From: Bacillota bacterium
GTDB taxonomy: Bacteria > Bacillota > Dethiobacteria > DTU022 > JAAZDU01
DNA: 17,504 bases
Assembly (NCBI GenBank): GCA_012512665.1
Contig: JAAZDU010000123.1
Location: forward strand, 1 to 17,504
Reading direction: 5' to 3'
A program made the position numbers and the translations under genes. Position 1 is the first letter of the stretch. The number at the start of each line of letters is the position of its first letter. The notes beneath the pieces are model-generated. The model ran no database searches. It saw only the letters and a list, made by a program, of their open reading frames with translations, and was not told the DNA's origin. Shown one piece after another: positions 1-7,688 of this stretch.

Positions 1-496
1 CAGCCTGAATGAGCTTCAGCAGAATGCTTTCCACATCCTCACCCACATAGCCTGCTTCGGTAAGAGAGGTAGCATCAGCAATAGCAAAGGGGACATTTAA
101 AATACGAGCCAGTGTCTGTGCCAGCAGCGTCTTTCCAACGCCTGTTGGTCCAATGAGCATGATATTGCTTTTTTGAATTTCTATCTCTTCTAGCTTCTGC
201 AAAGCATTAACTCTCTTGTAGTGGTTGTATACTGCTACAGAGAGAGCCTTCTTAGCCATATCCTGGCCCACAACGTACTCGTTAAGAATCTCGTTTATCT
301 CAGCGGGCTTAGGCAGTTCCATGAGGCCAAAGTCAACTTCGTCGCCTATCTCTTCCTCTATAATCTCGTTGCAGAGTTCAATACACTCATCGCATATATA
401 TACACCAGGTCCAGCCACAAGTTTACGCACCTGTTCCTGCGATTTTCCGCAAAAGGAACACTTGAGCTGGCCTTTTTCATCGCTAAACTTGAACAT
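1..496 (-). CDS. clpX: ATP-dependent Clp protease ATP-binding subunit ClpX (partial, C terminus outside window)
   Basis: Only the first 165 codons are present; the gene runs off the left edge. ClpX is the hexameric AAA+ unfoldase that recognises tagged or misfolded cytoplasmic proteins and threads them into the ClpP chamber. The N-terminal zinc-binding domain is visible, with Cys13, Cys16, Cys35 and Cys38 in a C-x2-C...C-x2-C pattern. The linker and the AAA+ start follow, with VVGQ near residue 75 and Walker A GPTGVGKT at 116-123. The conserved GYVGEDVE stretch is close to the truncated end. The ATG at 496 is preceded by GAGGTGA at 4-nt spacing, inside the end of clpP, which fixes the start. 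The gap to the clpP stop is 4 bp, so the two genes are almost certainly co-transcribed. Walker B, the sensor residues and the IGF loop that contacts ClpP lie outside the window. Identification is very secure. Confidence 0.97.
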   Translation of the reverse strand, partial: MFKFSDEKGQLKCSFCGKSQEQVRKLVAGPGVYICDECIELCNEIIEEEIGDEVDFGLMELPKPAEINEILNEYVVGQDMAKKALSVAVYNHYKRVNALQKLEEIEIQKSNIMLIGPTGVGKTLLAQTLARILNVPFAIADATSLTEAGYVGEDVESILLKLIQA

Positions 497-500
497 CAGA

Positions 501-1097
501 TCACCTCTTTGCTAAATCCCTCGACTCCAAGATGCCGTCTATAAGGCCGTATTCCTTGGCTGCCTCTGAGGACATGAAGAAGTCACGATCAACATCCTTG
601 GCAATTCTTTCCACAGATTGACCTGTATGGCGAGAAAGAATCTCATTCAAAGTTTCTCGAATACGCAAAATTTCTTTGGCATGAATTTCAATATCCACCG
701 CCTGCCCCTGGGCTCCACCTGAGGGCTGGTGCAACATAATGCGGGAATGGGGCAAAGCAAAGCGCTTGCCTTTTGTTCCTGCCGCCAGGAGAACAGCTCC
801 CATACTGGCTGCCAAACCGACACAAATAGTTGAGATATCAGATTTAATATACTGCATGGTATCGTAAATGGCCAGCCCGGAATAAACCACTCCGCCGGGG
901 GAATTAATATAGACATTTATGTCTTTATCAGGATCCTCGGACTCCAAAAAAAGCATCTGTGCAATAACCAGGTTAGCTACTGTGTCATTGATAGGGCCGC
1001 CGATAAAAACGATCCTATCCTTCAAAAGCCTAGAAAATATATCGTATGCTCTTTCTCCGCGGTTAGATTGCTCAATGACCATGGGCACAAGGTTCAT
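501..1097 (-). CDS. clpP: ATP-dependent Clp protease proteolytic subunit ClpP
   Basis: This is a 198-residue serine protease that assembles into the double-heptamer barrel degrading substrates delivered by ClpX or ClpC. The catalytic triad is complete: Ser98 in GLAASMGA, His123 in MLHQPSGG, and Asp172 in DRDFFMS. The INSPGG motif of the oxyanion-hole region is at 64-69. Length matches the usual 193-200 residues. The ATG overlaps the tig stop codon as ATGA (4 bp), and its ribosome binding site GGAAGGTGA lies inside the last codons of tig, which points to translational coupling. The N terminus is short ([10 protein letters not shown]), so any propeptide would be only a few residues. No CtsR-like heptad repeat is visible upstream, so expression probably follows tig. 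No internal stop or frameshift is seen. Confidence 0.98.
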   Translation of the reverse strand: MNLVPMVIEQSNRGERAYDIFSRLLKDRIVFIGGPINDTVANLVIAQMLFLESEDPDKDINVYINSPGGVVYSGLAIYDTMQYIKSDISTICVGLAASMGAVLLAAGTKGKRFALPHSRIMLHQPSGGAQGQAVDIEIHAKEILRIRETLNEILSRHTGQSVERIAKDVDRDFFMSSEAAKEYGLIDGILESRDLAKR

Positions 1098-2470
1098 GAA
1101 GCTTCACCTTCCTTTTTTTCACTTTCAGGCATATCGTTATCTTCGCTGTTGTTTGCTTCAGAATCTACCTTTTCCTTTGCTGGGGGCACTATTTTACAGT
1201 TTTTAACAAGGAAATCAATAATCTTGCGATAACGAATTTCTGTTTTTATTATATCTATTCTCCCCTGTTTGGTAAAGAGCACTTTTACCCTCTCCGGGTC
1301 ATCGTCCTGCTTTTCCGCTATTTCCTTAATTTTTTCGTCAACGTCTGCCTCTTCCGCCGTAAGATTTTCCTTGATGCCGATAGCATCTAGAACAAGATTA
1401 ACCTTTACTTTTTTGGCAGCTTCTTCCCTGCGTTCTTCCTTTATTTTATCCAGGCTGTGTCCAACCAGTTTTTCGTACTGCTCTAAGTCCATGCCCTGCA
1501 TGCGCAGGTAGTATTCCAGCTCGTGCAACATTCTGTCCAATTCTCTCTCTACCAGAACGTTGGGCACCTCCACCGAGGCATTATCTGCTATTTTTTCCAC
1601 CAGCTTACTTTCCAGGATCATTTTCTCCTGCTGGCGCCGCCTTTCCGCCAGGTCCTTTTTCACTTTTTCCCTGAAATTTGCAAGGGTCTCCTCTTCGCTT
1701 ATTTCTTTCACAAAGTCTTCATCAAGCTGGGGCAGTTCTTTGCGTTTGATTTTATTAACCTTTACTTTAAAAAGAGCTTCTTTACCGGCCAGATCTTCCT
1801 TATGATATTTTTCGGGGAAGGTAACCTTGATCTCCCTTTCTTCCCCCGTAGTTGCTCCCATTAATTGATCCTCAAAGCCGGGGATAAAAGTGCCTTGACC
1901 AAGCTGGAGAGAATAGCCTTCTGCATCTCCGCCTTCAAAAGGTTTGCCGTCTATATAACCCTTAAAATCAATCTCTACAATATCGTCTTTCTGGGCAGCT
2001 TCATCTTCCAGGGTAACAAGGCGGGCATGCTGTTCCCTCAAATCTTCCAAGTAATTGTCCACATCTTTATCTGTAATCTCTTTTGTCTCGTGCTCTACCT
2101 CTACGCCTATATACTGCCCCAATTGAACCTCGGGTTTAACCTCAACTGTAGCTTTAAAAATTAAAGGCTTCCCTTTTTCCATCTGCACCAGGTCCATCTT
2201 GGGCTGATCAATGGGCTCAATTTTAGTATCTTTGACAGCATCTCCATATGCCTTGGGCAGTAGAATTTCCAGCGCATCCTCGTAGAGAATTTCCGGGCCC
2301 AGCTTTTTTTCCAGCACAAACCGAGGCACTTTGCCCTTGCGGAAGCCGGGAAGCACTATTTTTTTAACCACCTTGCGGTAAGCGCGCTCCAATGCCTCAT
2401 CCACCTGCTCTTTTGGCACTTCCATTTCCAGCTGGATTTTATTGCCCTCTATTTTTTCCAATTTAACCAC
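1094..2470 (-). CDS. tig: Trigger factor, ribosome-associated chaperone and peptidyl-prolyl isomerase
   Basis: This 458-residue protein binds the large ribosomal subunit at the exit tunnel and shields nascent chains. The ribosome-docking motif GFRKGKVPR is at 42-50. An FKBP-type peptidyl-prolyl isomerase domain covers roughly 160-245, including the [17 protein letters not shown] stretch and IPGFEDQL. A long charged helical C-terminal arm follows, with many Lys/Glu/Arg residues. The last 30 or so residues are an acidic, Asn/Ser/Glu-rich tail, so the protein is slightly longer than the common 425-435 residues. The start is a GTG at 2470 with AAAGGAGGAG about 10 nt upstream. A promoter (2571-2599) and an intrinsic terminator (2518-2544) lie in the 160-bp gap to the iclR-like gene, so tig-clpP-clpX has its own promoter and possibly an attenuator. 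The tig-clpP-clpX order is the classical bacterial arrangement. Confidence 0.97.
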   Translation of the reverse strand: MVKLEKIEGNKIQLEMEVPKEQVDEALERAYRKVVKKIVLPGFRKGKVPRFVLEKKLGPEILYEDALEILLPKAYGDAVKDTKIEPIDQPKMDLVQMEKGKPLIFKATVEVKPEVQLGQYIGVEVEHETKEITDKDVDNYLEDLREQHARLVTLEDEAAQKDDIVEIDFKGYIDGKPFEGGDAEGYSLQLGQGTFIPGFEDQLMGATTGEEREIKVTFPEKYHKEDLAGKEALFKVKVNKIKRKELPQLDEDFVKEISEEETLANFREKVKKDLAERRRQQEKMILESKLVEKIADNASVEVPNVLVERELDRMLHELEYYLRMQGMDLEQYEKLVGHSLDKIKEERREEAAKKVKVNLVLDAIGIKENLTAEEADVDEKIKEIAEKQDDDPERVKVLFTKQGRIDIIKTEIRYRKIIDFLVKNCKIVPPAKEKVDSEANNSEDNDMPESEKKEGEAS

Positions 2471-2517
2471 TAAATATGCTCCTCCTTTAACACTAGAGTT
2501 CCTGTGGACTTCTTTAC

Positions 2518-2544
2518 AAAAAAAGACGCCTTTGGCGCAAGGCG
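2518..2544 (-). terminator. Intrinsic terminator in the tig leader (possible attenuator)
   Basis: Read on the minus strand, CGCCTT, loop GCGCCA and AAGGCG form a 6-bp stem, followed by TC and seven T residues. It lies after the iclR-like gene but also about 20 nt downstream of the predicted tig transcription start and 48 nt before the tig GTG. It may end iclR transcripts, attenuate tig, or both. A short outer pairing GACTT/AAGTC could enclose it. Confidence 0.65.
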
Positions 2545-2570
2545 GATAAACAGCTCAAAACTTAAGTCGT

Positions 2571-2599
2571 ATTTTAACACAAAACCATTCCAGGGGCAA
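2571..2599 (-). promoter_or_regulatory. Predicted sigma-A promoter for tig-clpP-clpX
   Basis: On the minus strand a -35 box TTGCCC (2594-2599) is separated by 17 bp from a -10 box TAAAAT (2571-2576), which is preceded by TGT as in an extended -10. The predicted start of transcription is near 2564, giving a leader of about 94 nt that includes the hairpin at 2518-2544. Confidence 0.6.
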
Positions 2600-2632
2600 G
2601 CTTTTTACACAACTTTCTGTAAGCATACTTAC

Positions 2633-3427
2633 TTATGCTTTACTATAGCCCAGGCGCTTAGAAATTTCCAGCGCAGTCTCTTTAATTTTCTCCAACAGGC
2701 CTTCCTGCAGGTGTTCCTGGGAGATACGAGCACTGGGGCCTGAAAGGCTAATGGCAGCTATTACTTTATTCTCATGGTTGTAGATAGGTGCAGCTACACA
2801 GCGGATACCTTCTTCCAGCTCTTCATTGTCAATACTGTAGCCCTCACGGCGGATTTTTTCAAGTTCTTTTTTTAATTCTTCGGGATCCACGATAGTATTA
2901 GGTGTATACGAGCGCAGCCCGCCTTCCAGCAACGCTTCTAATTCTTCTTCACCCTGGAAAGCCAGCAGCACTTTCCCTGCAGCGGTACAATGGCAAGGCC
3001 CTCTGCTGCCAACCTTGGCAAACATGGTGATCATGCTGCGGGAAGCAACCTGGTCAATATACACCACTTCTCCTTGCTGCAAAACAGCCAGGTTAACAGT
3101 TTCATTACTATAATCAACGAGGTTTTGTATATATGGACGAGCTACTGCTCTTATGTCGAGAGAATACAGGGCAGCATTCCCAATTTGAAAAGCTTTTACG
3201 CCCAGTTTATATTTCCCCATAAAATCTTCCTGCTGAACATAGCCAAAATGCATGAGGGTATGAAGAAGCCGGTGTATTGTGGCAACATTTAGCCCCGTCT
3301 TCGCTCCCAATTCCGAAAGGGTAAGAGGTTTTTCTTCTTCAGCAAGTGCTTCCAGTATGCAAAGGGATCTTGCAACTGACTGCACTAACTTTTCCTTGCC
3401 ACGAGGGCGCATATTTCTTACTGCCAT
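2633..3427 (-). CDS. IclR family transcriptional regulator
   Basis: This is a 264-residue DNA-binding regulator. The winged helix-turn-helix covers about 16-75: SVARSLCILEALA opens the domain, LTLSELGAKTGL and VATIHRLLHTL form the HTH, and GYVQQ starts the wing. The IclR effector-binding domain fills about 85-260, with typical stretches such as CHCTAAGKVLLAF, YSIDNEELEEGIRCVAAPIY and AAISLSGPSARI. Length is standard (240-280). The ATG at 3427 has only GAGG about 11 nt upstream; Met6 is an alternative. It has its own promoter (3483-3511). IclR proteins usually control a neighbouring catabolic or transport gene, but the neighbours here are nadE and tig, so the target and ligand cannot be inferred; the symporter about 1.9 kb away on the other strand is only a possibility. 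Family is certain, role unknown. Confidence 0.93.
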   Translation of the reverse strand: MAVRNMRPRGKEKLVQSVARSLCILEALAEEEKPLTLSELGAKTGLNVATIHRLLHTLMHFGYVQQEDFMGKYKLGVKAFQIGNAALYSLDIRAVARPYIQNLVDYSNETVNLAVLQQGEVVYIDQVASRSMITMFAKVGSRGPCHCTAAGKVLLAFQGEEELEALLEGGLRSYTPNTIVDPEELKKELEKIRREGYSIDNEELEEGIRCVAAPIYNHENKVIAAISLSGPSARISQEHLQEGLLEKIKETALEISKRLGYSKA

Positions 3428-3482
3428 GAGAATATCAGCCTCAATTCTTTTGGTATTAATTTATTTATAATATACGCTTATT

Positions 3483-3511
3483 ATTTTATTCTTCTTTAAA
3501 AAAAGTTGCAA
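3483..3511 (-). promoter_or_regulatory. Predicted sigma-A promoter for the IclR-type regulator
   Basis: The minus strand carries TTGCAA (3506-3511), a 17-bp spacer and TAAAAT (3483-3488). Transcription would start near 3476, leaving a very AT-rich leader of about 50 nt. The region between this promoter and the end of nadE shows no convincing terminator. Confidence 0.6.
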
Positions 3512-3554
3512 GGGAAAATATTTTTAATTCTCTGCTCCTGTATCCCGCCCTGCT

Positions 3555-4301
3555 TTATATAAGGTCTTCCACGGGGCAAACAGGCGGTATAGCTCTTTTG
3601 TGCTCACTTGATAGATGAAGGTGTTCAATTCTTTTTACTTTGTCAAGGGGCAGGCCTTCCCTGCCAAATCTGATATATTTATCAAGCTCCTCGTAACTGA
3701 AGCCCATCTCCTTTTCATCGGTCTGGCCCTGCCAGAGGCCGGCGGTAGGTTCTTTTTCAATTATTTTATCAGGTACTCCAAGAAATCTGGCAAGTTCCCT
3801 GACTTCATCTTTTAAAAGCCCAGCTATGGGTTCCAGGTCGGCTCCTCCATCGCCGTATTTAGTAAAATAACCAATATATATCTCGCTCTTATTTCCCGTG
3901 CCAATTACCAAATAGTTATAAATAGAGGCAAAGTAATAAAGCGTGATCATGCGCAGGCGCGGCTTAATGTTTGCTGCTGCCAGGGAATGGCTTTTAGCTG
4001 TTTCTTCAGGCTTTCCTAGCTGCCTGAGCATAGTTTTAAAAACCTCATCCAGCACAACCTCCTGCACTTTTAATTTAAATTTGTCTGCTACCAGGTAAGC
4101 GTCTGCTCTATCCTCAGCAGAAGAATAACAGGGCATAATGACAGCAAGGTTGTTTTCGGCAAAGGCCTGGGAACAGAGGGCTGCCACCAGGGCGGAATCA
4201 ATGCCTCCGCTTAAACCAAATACTGCACCCTTCCCCCCGGCACTGTATACTTTATCTTTTAACCAATCTACAATTCTCTCGGCTACTTTTGCTCTCCACA
4301 T
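3555..4301 (-). CDS. nadE: NH3-dependent NAD+ synthase
   Basis: This 248-residue enzyme adenylates and then amidates nicotinic acid adenine dinucleotide with ammonia, the last step of NAD synthesis in the cytoplasm. The N-type PP-loop SGGIDS is at 31-36. Other family blocks are NIKPRLRM near 111-118, GTGNKSEIYIGYFTKYGDGGADLEPI in the active site, and PTAGLWQGQTDEKEMGF. There is no N-terminal nitrilase-like glutaminase domain, so ammonia must come free or from a partner. Length fits the short NadE class (240-275). The ATG at 4301 has AGAGGTGG about 10 nt upstream. It is divergent from the ttcA-like gene, with a 124-bp shared control region, and is followed after 127 bp by the iclR-like gene on the same strand. 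Confidence 0.95.
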   Translation of the reverse strand: MWRAKVAERIVDWLKDKVYSAGGKGAVFGLSGGIDSALVAALCSQAFAENNLAVIMPCYSSAEDRADAYLVADKFKLKVQEVVLDEVFKTMLRQLGKPEETAKSHSLAAANIKPRLRMITLYYFASIYNYLVIGTGNKSEIYIGYFTKYGDGGADLEPIAGLLKDEVRELARFLGVPDKIIEKEPTAGLWQGQTDEKEMGFSYEELDKYIRFGREGLPLDKVKRIEHLHLSSEHKRAIPPVCPVEDLI

Positions 4302-4342
4302 CCTTAATAACCACCTCTTATTGCGTAATACGCCTTAAAATA

Positions 4343-4370
4343 TTACACTTTAAATGCTATTAGATATATT
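4343..4370 (+). promoter_or_regulatory. Candidate promoter upstream of the ttcA-like gene
   Basis: The plus strand has TTACAC (4343-4348), a 16-bp spacer and TATATT (4365-4370). It overlaps the divergent nadE -10 element, so the two promoters may compete. Support is weak because the region is simply AT-rich; a better promoter match lies inside the gene at 4460-4487. Confidence 0.3.
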
Positions 4371-4376
4371 ATAGCA
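4368..4376 (-). promoter_or_regulatory. Extended -10 promoter element for nadE
   Basis: On the minus strand TGC is followed directly by TATAAT (4368-4373), the TGn extended -10 form. No clear -35 box lies 16-18 bp upstream, which is usual for extended -10 promoters. Transcription would start near 4361, about 60 nt before the nadE ATG. Confidence 0.5.
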
Positions 4377-4425
4377 CATTATGCACAGCTGCTGCTAAAA
4401 TCCGAGGAGAAAGCCTCAGGCTGCG

Positions 4426-5241
4426 GTGACAATGGAAACAAAACAGCAAGAAAACAACATTGACAATGGTGCAAATTATAATATAATGGAACGTATGAAA
4501 AAAACGCAAAACAGGGTAATTTTAACGCCTGCCAAAAGAGCAGTGGCTCGCTACAAAATGATAGAAGAAGGGGACAGGATCGCTGTAGGCATATCGGGAG
4601 GAAAAGACAGCGGGGCGCTCCTCTACATTTTATCCATACTGCGCCTGCACCTGCCGCAACCTTTTTTTCTTCACGCTGTTTTCATAGATATGGGCTGGCC
4701 TGTCAACACAGCACCCCTGGAAAAATTCTGCCGACAGCTGAAAATCCCTTTCCATGTTGAAAAAACAGCTATTGCAAAAATAGTATTTGAGCGCAGGCAA
4801 GAAAAAAACCCCTGCTCCCTTTGCGCCAAGCTGCGTAGAGGAGCACTGCACCAGACCGCTCTTAAACTTGGTTGCAACAAGGTAGCTCTGGGGCATCACC
4901 TGGATGATGTGATACAAACTTTTTTCTTAAACCTTATTTTCACCGGTAACTTTAGTACCTTCAAGCCCCGCACCTATCTATCTAGAACAGGCCTTTACCT
5001 TATTAGACCCATGATCTACCTCTCACAAAAATCTATTTTTTTGCTGCATCGTTGGCAAAATATTCCTACCCTGGAAAACCCCTGTCCGGTTGAGGGGCAG
5101 ACAAAAAGGTCTGAAATAGCCGATCTGGTTAATACTTTGATACAAAGATACCCGGATCTTCACCAGCGCTTTATAACATCCCTGGAAAATATAAAGCCAG
5201 AGGGTTTCTGGTACCCTGATCCTAAACCGCGGCGAAAGTAG
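4426..5241 (+). CDS. TtcA-like tRNA thiolation protein (PP-loop ATPase, Fe-S type)
   Basis: This 271-residue protein belongs to the TtcA/TtuA group of PP-loop ATPases, which activate a tRNA base by adenylation and insert sulfur (2-thiocytidine 32 in E. coli TtcA). Visible features are the PP-loop SGGKDS at 57-62, MIEEGDRIAVG just before it, LGHHLDD at 155-161, and three cysteines placed like the TtcA [4Fe-4S] ligands: Cys130 and Cys133 in CSLC, plus Cys220 in NPCP. The start is uncertain. GTG 4426 and ATG 4432 have poor Shine-Dalgarno spacing (GAGGAG at 4404-4409 is too far upstream). Met21 (4486) and Met24 (4495) also fit, because many relatives start about 25 residues before the PP-loop, and a promoter sits at 4460-4487. 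The first 23 residues are Asn/Gln-rich and look unconserved. A stand-alone clostridial paralogue with another target base is possible. Confidence 0.87.
   Translation: MTMETKQQENNIDNGANYNIMERMKKTQNRVILTPAKRAVARYKMIEEGDRIAVGISGGKDSGALLYILSILRLHLPQPFFLHAVFIDMGWPVNTAPLEKFCRQLKIPFHVEKTAIAKIVFERRQEKNPCSLCAKLRRGALHQTALKLGCNKVALGHHLDDVIQTFFLNLIFTGNFSTFKPRTYLSRTGLYLIRPMIYLSQKSIFLLHRWQNIPTLENPCPVEGQTKRSEIADLVNTLIQRYPDLHQRFITSLENIKPEGFWYPDPKPRRK
4460..4487 (+). promoter_or_regulatory. Consensus-like promoter inside the annotated 5' end of the ttcA-like gene
   Basis: TTGACA (4460-4465), a 16-bp spacer and TATAAT (4482-4487) match the sigma-A consensus at all twelve positions. Transcription from it would start near 4494, practically at the in-frame ATG at 4495 (Met24). 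If used, it would give a leaderless or near-leaderless mRNA for a 248-residue protein. It may also be a chance match within an AT-rich 5' end. Confidence 0.4.
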
Positions 5242-5312
5242 GCAGGAATTATATATAGAAACGGACATTCAACCTAAAACAAGTTAAAAAATAATAAAAC
5301 GGGGGTGTTTAT

Positions 5313-6899
5313 ATGTCTGAACCAGTTGTAGAGGTATTTGCCACAGCCAAATGGATTCTTCTTTTTGTCGGTCTTTATCTTGCATTTACCGTTTACCTGG
5401 GATTTAGGTACTCGGAGCGCATCAACGAATCAGACGACTGGGCACTGGCCAGCCGCAATTTAACACTGCCATACATGGTGGCTTCCATTGTGGCCACCTG
5501 GGTCTGCGCAGGTGCTATTATGGGAGCAGCGGGCGAAGCTTATCTCTGGGGCTTTCAGGGTATTATCTTTGACCCATGGGGGCCTTTCCTCACCATGATT
5601 ATTGTTGCTTTTTTCTTCGCGGGCAGGATACGCAAACTGGGCTATTCTACTGTAGTTGACTTTTTTAAGACTCGCTACAGCTACAAGATGGGGCTTCTCT
5701 ATATGATTACCCAGATCATATCGTCCCTAGGCTGGCTGGGAGGACAGCTGGTAGCCCTGGGCATCATCGTCCACCTAACCACAGGCTTCAGCTTGAACAT
5801 AGCGGTCATCGTTGGTGCCGTTGTTCTCCTTGTCTCTACCTATTACGGAGGCTTTTGGGCACTTTCTCGCGTCGATGCCATCAGCTTCGCCTTAATTTTA
5901 ATAGGATTAATAATTATGTTCCCTACCGTCATGGAGCAGGTGGGAGGTTTCCGCTATTTCCTGCAGTTTGCTGAAAACTGGGGTGAACTACCGACCTTTG
6001 CCATGTTACCCTTAGCAGGCGAAGAGGGATACCTCTGGTATACAGGTATCCTGGGCATTACCTATTACCTTGCCGCCTGGGCATCTGTCGGGCTGGGGGA
6101 TATCAGCTGCCCGATTTTGCTCCAGAGAGCACTGGCAGCCAAGGACCACCAGACTGCTTCTAGGGGTTTTCTGATCAGCAGTTTTCTTTATCTTTTCCTG
6201 GGTATGATTCCCGTTATGATCGGCATCGCCATGTTCACCTGGGGCCTTGAACTAAGCCCGGATCAGGCAGAGCTTGTCTTACCCTGGGTGGCAGGAAACT
6301 TTTTGCCGGGCTGGGCTGCAGTGCTCTTTGTTGTTTCCATAGCCGCTGCCATTATCAGCACAACAGGAGACAGCTGCCTTATTGTGGCCGCCATGTTCGG
6401 GCACAACATTTACCAGCATATCAAGCCCAATGCCAGCAGCCAGGAGACTTTAAGAGTGGTGCGCATCGCCACCCCCATTGTAACTGCCATAGCCCTGTGC
6501 ATTGCCCTTTTCTTCGGTACCGTTTACAAGCTTATCATCTTCACCGGGGCCATCTCCCTCTGCACCATTTTTGCCCCCTATGTCTTCGGCTTCTTCTGGA
6601 AAAAAGCCAACAATCTGGGGTCTATAGCCTCATATTTTGCAGGGCTTATTTCCTGGGTGGTCATCTTCTTTCTCACGCTGCCCTCGACCATGGAGGCTAA
6701 CGTAGGCATTTTGGTTGAAGGAGAAGTGTATATGGAGTGGGCTATCTGGGACGCTCTTTATATTTCCCTGGTGCCTGCTGCCATCATCAGTATCATTACT
6801 ATGGTCGTTGTCTCCCTGGCCACTCAGAGCATAGACCCGCCCAAGCCTATCCTGGATGCACAGGGAGAATTTGTTGATTCAAAAGCCGTGCAGGGCTAA
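5313..6899 (+). CDS. Sodium:solute symporter family (SSS) transporter, substrate unknown
   Basis: This 528-residue inner-membrane protein has about 13 hydrophobic segments, starting at WILLFVGLYLAFTVYLGF (about 14-31) and ending near 480-505. It matches the SSS family: the loop YYGGFWALSRVDAISF corresponds to the family's GG-x-x-A-V-x-x-T-D signature, and IAAAIISTTGDSCL near 345-358 matches the TM8 segment whose Ser/Thr residues bind sodium in known members. The start is clear: GGGGGTG six nucleotides upstream of the ATG. It follows the ttcA-like gene by 71 bp with no visible terminator, so the pair may be co-transcribed. The substrate could be an organic acid, amino acid or similar solute; no enzyme gene nearby identifies it. 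The short C-terminal tail after the last helix is hydrophilic. Confidence 0.9.
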   Translation: MSEPVVEVFATAKWILLFVGLYLAFTVYLGFRYSERINESDDWALASRNLTLPYMVASIVATWVCAGAIMGAAGEAYLWGFQGIIFDPWGPFLTMIIVAFFFAGRIRKLGYSTVVDFFKTRYSYKMGLLYMITQIISSLGWLGGQLVALGIIVHLTTGFSLNIAVIVGAVVLLVSTYYGGFWALSRVDAISFALILIGLIIMFPTVMEQVGGFRYFLQFAENWGELPTFAMLPLAGEEGYLWYTGILGITYYLAAWASVGLGDISCPILLQRALAAKDHQTASRGFLISSFLYLFLGMIPVMIGIAMFTWGLELSPDQAELVLPWVAGNFLPGWAAVLFVVSIAAAIISTTGDSCLIVAAMFGHNIYQHIKPNASSQETLRVVRIATPIVTAIALCIALFFGTVYKLIIFTGAISLCTIFAPYVFGFFWKKANNLGSIASYFAGLISWVVIFFLTLPSTMEANVGILVEGEVYMEWAIWDALYISLVPAAIISIITMVVVSLATQSIDPPKPILDAQGEFVDSKAVQG

Positions 6900-6952
6900 A
6901 TAGTAAAAACATCGCCTTTTCTTTAATATTAATCAAGCTGTGGGGAAAGCAC

Positions 6953-6998
6953 AAAAAAGCCCTCCTGTGATAAACGCAATTTCTATCGCAAGAGGGCT
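6953..6998 (-). terminator. Long-stem intrinsic terminator ending the ABC-fmdE operon
   Basis: On the minus strand AGCCCTC pairs with GAGGGCT. A second inner stem TGCGATA/TATCAC-type pairing sits around the loop, and the hairpin is followed by a run of six T residues. It lies 25 bp after the fmdE-like stop codon. On the plus strand the hairpin is followed only by a mixed T-rich stretch, so it may also partly stop transcripts from the convergent symporter gene. Confidence 0.75.
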
Positions 6999-7023
6999 AT
7001 TAAGATTGTTCTTAGAAGTGCTT

Positions 7024-7632
7024 CTACCAGCCGCGGCTGTACTGATCTGCACAGGGAATACAAACAGGCTGGCCATCTTTAATCCGTGCACGCGGCTCCA
7101 TGACTTTCTCTCCACAGAGAGCACAGGTAACAGAGTTAAACAGGCGGGCTTTCTCCGGCAAAGTGCATTTTACTTCCTTCATCCTTACAACCCGCTCCAG
7201 AGGAGCTGAGAGATACTCCTCCACGGCGACCTCTACTTTCTTTCTGTATAGCTGCCGCTCTTCCTCAGTAGCCTCACCGCCAAAAACCTTTCGACGCAAG
7301 GCCTGCAGCTCCTCACGGCCATCTTCATTAAGCCGCAGGGCTTCAATGCGGATAGCCTTCCCGCTGTCCCGGACTGCAAATGTGTAAATCTGTTTGCCGT
7401 AGTCGCGAAAGATAAGGTTGCCTTTTCCCAAAGTGCAACCTGTAATAACCTGGATAGCATCGACTGCACAGCTGTCGTTCTCTACGATAGCCACCAGCTC
7501 TTCATCAGAAGGGCGCTCTGCCTCGAGAGCGTTTAAGGCTGCCATGGCCACACGAAAACCCATAGCCAGCCCGGTGCATTTATGCCCGTGAAAGGCAACG
7601 GCCTTTTCCCATAAAGTATTCTCTGCATGCAT
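7024..7632 (-). CDS. FmdE-family protein with C-terminal zinc finger
   Basis: This 202-residue protein matches the FmdE family (PF02663), named from a gene linked to formylmethanofuran dehydrogenase but common in bacteria without that enzyme. The core motif FHGHKCTGLAMG is at 14-25, followed by Cys55 in DSCAVDA and Cys66 in ITGCTLGKGN; His15, His17, Cys19 and the later cysteines are candidate metal ligands. The C terminus carries Cys170, Cys173, Cys191 and Cys194 (CALC...CIPC), the treble-clef zinc finger seen in some family members. The ATG has AGGAGGT seven nt upstream. It is the last gene of the ABC transporter operon, 56 bp after the binding-protein gene, and precedes the terminator. Inferred role: cytoplasmic handling, sensing or insertion of the imported metal or cofactor. 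No enzymatic function is established. Confidence 0.88.
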   Translation of the reverse strand: MHAENTLWEKAVAFHGHKCTGLAMGFRVAMAALNALEAERPSDEELVAIVENDSCAVDAIQVITGCTLGKGNLIFRDYGKQIYTFAVRDSGKAIRIEALRLNEDGREELQALRRKVFGGEATEEERQLYRKKVEVAVEEYLSAPLERVVRMKEVKCTLPEKARLFNSVTCALCGEKVMEPRARIKDGQPVCIPCADQYSRGW

Positions 7633-7688
7633 ATTCTTGACCTCCTAAAGTATTTGCTAACTTAAAAAGCACAGGCTGCACTACTGCG

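Noticed and set aside
2471..2632. CtsR or CIRCE operator before tig-clpP-clpX
   Set aside because: No tandem GGTCAAA-type heptads and no CIRCE inverted repeat are visible, so class I or III heat-shock control is not supported.
4404..4417. Small hairpin GAGG/CCTC before the ttcA-like gene
   Set aside because: Four base pairs with no T run are too weak to call a terminator or regulatory element.
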